DNA from: Bradyrhizobium sp. CCGUVB1N3
GTDB taxonomy: Bacteria; Pseudomonadota; Alphaproteobacteria; Rhizobiales; Xanthobacteraceae
Reading direction: 5' to 3'
Assembly: GCF_024199925.1 (NCBI RefSeq)
Contig: NZ_JANADR010000001.1
Coordinates: 1,116,001 to 1,180,000, forward strand
DNA length: 64,000 bases
Made by a program: the position numbers and the translations under genes. A model generated the notes under the pieces. That model did not search any database, was not told where the DNA came from, and saw only the letters and a program-made list of their open reading frames with translations. This document shows, piece after piece, positions 60,589 through 64,000 of this stretch; position 1 is the first letter of the stretch, and the number at the start of each line of letters is the position of its first letter.

Positions 60589-60810
60589 ATGCCATACCGC
60601 CTAGAAAGCCAAGGCTCTGACAAGGCCGCGCGATGCGCAATCTGCGATGGCAAGTTTGGTCTCGTCCGGCATTATTCGTGGCGAACCCCGCTTTGCTCCA
60701 GCAAGTGCGTCGATCGCTTCAAAGCGCGCCGCCAAAATGACCGCAATTGGATGGGCTGGTTCCAAGTCGCTTTCGACCAGTCGCTCGAAAACCGCGCGAG
60801 GGCCTCATGA
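60589..60810 (+). CDS. Small Cys-motif (zinc-finger-like) protein
   Basis: 73 residues. CAICDGKFG followed by 'PLCSSKCVDRFKARR' supplies Cys-x2-Cys and Cys-x3-Cys pairs, a likely zinc site of the FCS/treble-clef type; the rest is basic. GAGGGGAGAG precedes the ATG. Stop overlaps the next gene's ATG by three bases, so the two are coupled. Function unknown. Confidence 0.7.
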   Translation: MPYRLESQGSDKAARCAICDGKFGLVRHYSWRTPLCSSKCVDRFKARRQNDRNWMGWFQVAFDQSLENRARAS

Positions 60811-61022
60811 CGCTCCAGATATCACAACGAGGCAAACAGTACTTGAAGACAGCGCAGACTTTGCTCCACACCGCCAAAACCATGACCGATCAAGCGATCG
60901 CGGATCAGCTAAGGGCCCTTGCCGAGGACTACGAGCGTCGAGCCGAGAAGGCTACGCGCGATGATGCGGCCAAGGTATTGGCCCGACCGGCTGTTAGTGC
61001 TGAATCTGAGTGGCTTACCTGA
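60807..61022 (+). CDS. Small helical hypothetical protein
   Basis: 71 residues from the ATG at 60807. It is a helical protein ('QYLKTAQTLLHTAKTMTDQAIADQLRALAEDYERRAEKA') of the kind found as short conserved ORFs in Bradyrhizobium. No motif. It is coupled to the Cys-motif gene, suggesting the two products act together. Confidence 0.65.
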   Translation: MTLQISQRGKQYLKTAQTLLHTAKTMTDQAIADQLRALAEDYERRAEKATRDDAAKVLARPAVSAESEWLT

Positions 61023-61262
61023 GCTGATGGGCAGCATCGCTCAACAGCGATCGGACCAACCGGAGATCGTCCAGCCAAGGTCGATCAGCGGGCCGGACGA
61101 GGGCGAGCTGTGTCGGTGGCGTAAACTTTGGTGTACCCCGCGCGGATCCTCCAGGAAAATGGGACTTTTCAGGTCCCGGGATTGGGACTAAAAATGCACG
61201 GTCCGGCCAAACCTGAAACCAAGACAAAGGCTGATTTTCGCGATCTCTTCCGAGTGGCAGCG

Positions 61263-61898
61263 ATGTCTGACGCAACCTCCACCGTGTTGGTCATCGACGA
61301 CGATCCGGACCTCCGCGCGTCCGTCGGGCGGCTGTTGCGATCGCTCGGGATCAATGTTCAGCTTTTTGCCTCTATTTCCGACTTCCTGAAGTCCGATCCA
61401 CCCGACTGTCCCACATGTCTGGTGCTCGACATCAGATTGCCCGGTCAAAGCGGCCTCGATCTCCAGCGCGAGCTTGCGGCGGCAAACAGGGAGATTCCGA
61501 TCATCTTCGTCACCGGGCACGGCGACATCCCAATGTCCGTGCAGGCCATGAAAGGGGGCGCCATCGAGTTCCTGACGAAGCCGTTCCGCGATCAGGATCT
61601 CCTCGACGCTATTCAGCTCGGCCTCTCGCGCGATCGTGCACGGCGGGAAAACGACAAGGACCTGGCCGCTCTCAGGGAGCGCTTCGGGTCATTGAGCCCC
61701 AGGGAGCGCGAAATCGTGATTCAGGTCGCTCGCGGCCGCCTGAGCAAACAGATTGCCCACGACATCGGCATCGCCGAAGCCACGGTGAAAGTGCATCGCA
61801 GCAGGGCGATGCAGAAGATGCAGGCCGGCTCCCTTCCTGAGCTTGGCCGGATGGCTGACAAGCTCAAGCTGGTGCCCGGCACGCCGCAGCGCACCTGA
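61263..61898 (+). CDS. FixJ-family LuxR-type response regulator
   Basis: 211 residues from the ATG at 61263; an ATG at 61194 would add 23 residues and has GGGA upstream. Receiver: IDDDPD, phospho-Asp56 in LVLDIRLPG, 'IIFVTGHGDIPMSVQAMKGGAIEFLTKPF', as in FixJ. HTH: 'LSPREREIVIQVARGRLSKQIAHDIGIAEATVKVHRSRAMQKM'. Expected to activate transcription when phosphorylated. No kinase gene is directly beside it; the nearest are the two FixL-like kinase modules in this region. Candidate activator of the phased-AAA promoters. Confidence 0.88.
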   Translation: MSDATSTVLVIDDDPDLRASVGRLLRSLGINVQLFASISDFLKSDPPDCPTCLVLDIRLPGQSGLDLQRELAAANREIPIIFVTGHGDIPMSVQAMKGGAIEFLTKPFRDQDLLDAIQLGLSRDRARRENDKDLAALRERFGSLSPREREIVIQVARGRLSKQIAHDIGIAEATVKVHRSRAMQKMQAGSLPELGRMADKLKLVPGTPQRT

Positions 61899-62165
61899 GC
61901 TGTACACCGTTGCGGCGCTAATCCCCGGCCGCATCAGTCGAGTGCCTCCGTCATTGCGCCCACCTTCCGCCGGCCGAACGCACCCGGCGCGATGCCCTGC
62001 AAATTTGGGATTAGGTAGCGCACCTGCGTAGGTCATTGCCCGCCACTCGCGTCCAATAGCTCGCCGCATCCAAAGCCATAAACTTCGTCACGAGGGCCTC
62101 CCTGGGAAACAGCCCGCGCAACGCGAAACAGGGCGCGCTGTTCAAGCTTCGGACAGGAGACAGCT

Positions 62166-62438
62166 TTGAAGTCAGTCGATCAGGAAATAGGCTGCACCCA
62201 CGCGGGTCATCCAGCTGAGATCCATGGCATCGGATCGTGGATTACTCTTGTCGTCCTGTTTGCCCTGTTGGTCGCCACGATGGTGCTGGCCTACGTCGGG
62301 TCGAATCTCGCTGTAGGTATTGATATCCCCATGTCAGGCTACATGGCTTTCTGTCTTGGAGCTTTCTTCTCGCTCCTGGCGGGCGCGGGACTAACGGCGC
62401 TTGTATTCTACAGCAGCCCGCTTACGGCAAAGGCCTAG
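62166..62438 (+). CDS. Small two-TM membrane protein
   Basis: 90 residues from a TTG at 62166 with AGGAG six nt before it. Two hydrophobic segments: 'ITLVVLFALLVATMVLAYVG' and 'YMAFCLGAFFSLLAGAGLTALVFY'. The N-terminal 22 residues are polar with a Cys and several His. No known family. Confidence 0.6.
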   Translation: MKSVDQEIGCTHAGHPAEIHGIGSWITLVVLFALLVATMVLAYVGSNLAVGIDIPMSGYMAFCLGAFFSLLAGAGLTALVFYSSPLTAKA

Positions 62439-62975
62439 CCAACCGACGAACCAAGTCATAAAGCCTGGGCTTATAGCTGTTCGCCACCGGTCGGCGTTCG
62501 CTGCGCTTTGCACAATTGCGTCGGCAAAGTAGCTCCGTAGCTCGATAAGGCGCTCTCGCGCATACTAGCAGAGCCTTCAATTGGGCGATCTCCCAGAGAA
62601 CCAACATAAAAGGCCGGCGGGCGCTACGCCGCCAACCTTCTCTTGCAACTTCCGGCTCGTGGGTCCGATGCCGCTGCGATTCCCGGCACTGCGTGCCGGA
62701 GCAAACGAAGAGCGGACTGCTGTGCACTTGGCGGTCTGCATTACCGAATCCGGGCACAGCCAATTATACGTCTGCCCGGCCTCGATCCTGCCAGAGCACC
62801 CATGATCCACGGCCCGAGCCCCTCCACGCAACATGTAAATCTAGGTTTAGGAAACGCAACCAAATCTGTCATTGCGCGCCACCAGTGTGGAATAGCTCGC
62901 GGTCCTCCAGATCGTCAGATTAGCGTCACTAGCATCTTTGCCGGGAACAGCCCTGCCAAGGCACGCGAGGTCACA
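62439..62975. other. Intergenic, no supported gene
   Basis: Several ORFs exist on both strands, but none shows coherent codon bias or protein-like composition. I see no clear site apart from the ribosome site (GAGG) of the following gene. Confidence 0.5.
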
Positions 62976-63437
62976 ATGCGATCGACTTTTGCTCTCGGAC
63001 GTTTGGAGCAATTTCATCCCGAACCGGGGCTTGACGCCGGACGCGCCGTTCACAGCCCGGATGCGGTCAGACCATTCGTCCAGAAGCGAACCGGATCGGC
63101 AGGCGCCGCCCCAGCCGACATTTCCTTCGGACCGTTCCGTCTGCTTCCGACGCAGTTTCTTCTGCTGGAAGGTGACAAGCCCGTGTGCCTCGGAAGTCGT
63201 GCCCTGGAAATTCTGATAGCTCTGCTTGAACGCAGAGGTGAGTTGGTCAGCAAGCAGGACTTGATGACTCGGGTTTGGCCCAATGTCTTTGTCGAGCCTG
63301 CCAATCTCACGGTCCACATGTCCGCGCTGCGGCGCGCGCTGCGTGACGGGCAGAACGGCAATCGGTTCATCATCAACATCCCCGGGCGTGGCTATTCCTT
63401 CGTTGCCTCGGTCGATGCCCCGGGGCATCAGAGCTGA
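62976..63437 (+). CDS. Stand-alone winged-helix (OmpR/CadC-type) DNA-binding protein
   Basis: 153 residues from the ATG at 62976 (GAGG six nt upstream). The first 45 residues are unstructured. Then comes a full trans_reg_C winged helix: 'ISFGPFRLLPTQFLLLEGDKPVCLGSRALEILIALLERRGELVSKQDLMTRVW', '..NLTVHMSALRRALRDG', 'RFIINIPGRGYSFVA'. There is no receiver or ATPase domain; in rhizobia this exact wHTH usually heads a long ATPase-TPR protein. The FUSC-family gene follows after 42 nt and may be its target or operon partner. Confidence 0.75.
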   Translation: MRSTFALGRLEQFHPEPGLDAGRAVHSPDAVRPFVQKRTGSAGAAPADISFGPFRLLPTQFLLLEGDKPVCLGSRALEILIALLERRGELVSKQDLMTRVWPNVFVEPANLTVHMSALRRALRDGQNGNRFIINIPGRGYSFVASVDAPGHQS

Positions 63438-63479
63438 GCGCGAGTGGCGAACAATCGAAAAATCCGGTGAGGCATTACC

Positions 63480-64000
63480 GTGGTCGCGACAACTGCAGAG
63501 CAGCCGTTCACCATAGCGAAGATTCCTCTCAGCTCCTGGTCCTTCGCAATCCGCGTTTGGCTGGCTACAGTCCTGGCGTTATTCGTAAGCTTTTGGTTGC
63601 AGCTTGAATCGCCGACGACGGCCGCGCTCACCGTTGCAGTTCTCGCCGAACCAACCCGCGGCCAGGCGCTGGACAAGGCAGGTTTTCGACTGCTCGCCAC
63701 CGTGGTGGGCGTTACAGCGTCAATCGCAATCACCGGCCTCTTCTCGCAGGCGAGGGATCTGATCCTCGTGGCGTTTGCGGTGTGGCTTGGAATTTGCGTC
63801 TTCGCGGCAAAGCTCTTGGACGGCTATCGAGCTTATGCGGCGGTGCTGGCCGGCTATACCGTCGCATTCATTGCGACACAGCAGATCGACAAACCGCAGC
63901 ACGTGTTTGAATCCGGGATGGCGCGTGGCGCTGCGATCGCGGTGGGCATTCTTTCGATCGCGGTGGTGAATACGTTGATGTTTGCTCCGGACCGTCAAAC
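63480..64000 (+). CDS. FUSC-family inner-membrane transporter, N-terminal part (cut by window edge)
   Basis: 173 codons from a GTG at 63480 with GTGAGG upstream; open to the right edge. 'FAIRVWLATVLALFVSFWLQLESPTTAALTVAVLAEPTRGQALDKAGFRLLATVVG' is the signature start of FUSC/AaeB-type proteins (aromatic acid or fusaric acid efflux), followed by three more hydrophobic segments ('LILVAFAVWLGICVF', 'AVLAGYTVAFIA', 'AAIAVGILSIAVVNTLMF'). Such systems usually add a membrane-fusion protein and an outer-membrane channel, which would lie beyond the window. Confidence 0.8.
   Translation, partial: MVATTAEQPFTIAKIPLSSWSFAIRVWLATVLALFVSFWLQLESPTTAALTVAVLAEPTRGQALDKAGFRLLATVVGVTASIAITGLFSQARDLILVAFAVWLGICVFAAKLLDGYRAYAAVLAGYTVAFIATQQIDKPQHVFESGMARGAAIAVGILSIAVVNTLMFAPDRQ

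Noticed and set aside
62422..62834. Possible small genes on either strand between 62439 and 62975
   Set aside because: Overlapping ORFs have incoherent composition and no ribosome sites.
1..64000. CRISPR arrays, prophage modules, restriction systems
   Set aside because: No regularly spaced direct repeats, cas-like, capsid, terminase or methylase genes were seen.

Overview
The window looks like a chromosomal segment of a GC-rich alphaproteobacterium, most likely Bradyrhizobium or a close relative. Reasons: strong GC codon bias, many long antisense shadow ORFs, FixK/FNR-type boxes, FixJ-like response regulators, a typical Rhizobiales intergenic palindrome, and two tandem ABC-importer operons. 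This is inference from content; no rRNA is present. One tRNA (tRNA-Ser, anticodon TGA) lies at 31020-31109.

Layout. 0-4.2 kb: a TAXI-like binding protein cut by the left edge, small exported proteins, a DUF2147 protein, a PheC-like periplasmic cyclohexadienyl dehydratase and a DUF1993 protein. 4.4-9.9 kb (minus): a carbohydrate ABC importer (binding protein, two permeases, ATPase) followed by a D-2-hydroxyacid dehydrogenase. 10.3-13.6 kb: small envelope and signalling proteins (LTXXQ, receiver, PilZ, small membrane proteins). 13.6-21.5 kb: glucokinase, nicotinamidase pncA with an IS5-like element inserted near its 3' end, a PhaC-like hydrolase, a dihaem cytochrome c, NAD synthetase nadE and a GrlR-like protein; cytochrome c and nadE each have a FixK/FNR-type box about 45 nt upstream. 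21.9-30.7 kb: a TIM-barrel isomerase plus a five-gene oligopeptide-type ABC operon, ilvD and a Cys-rich exported protein. 31.0-33.9 kb: tRNA-Ser followed by a visibly AT-richer islet with a protein kinase-like ORF, a TPR ORF and two membrane-protein genes, some apparently truncated. 34-64 kb: a respiratory and signalling region.

The 34-64 kb region is the most interesting part. It contains cydAB (quinol oxidase), a type II NADH dehydrogenase, an acyl-CoA operon led by a YWTD beta-propeller gene, membrane PQQ glucose dehydrogenase with an adjacent pqqA, a flavohaemoglobin (hmp), and several sensor and regulator genes: a REC-PAS-GAF-PAS histidine kinase, a giant kinase/AAA/GAF/PAS histidine kinase interrupted by a frameshift, a PAS protein, a lone receiver and a FixJ/LuxR response regulator. 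Most of the enzymes feed or drain the quinone pool without complex I or bc1.

Five transcription units here (cydAB, the acyl-CoA operon, pqqA-gcd, an exported-protein gene and hmp) share an approximately 40-bp upstream element. It consists of three AAA tracts spaced exactly 10 bp apart in GC-rich surroundings, followed toward the gene by a -10-like box at nearly constant spacing. In three of the five the element ends 62-63 nt from the start codon. I read this as a shared activator-dependent promoter defining a regulon, and I do not recognise it as a described site. The LuxR-type regulator and histidine kinases in the same region are the natural candidates for its control.
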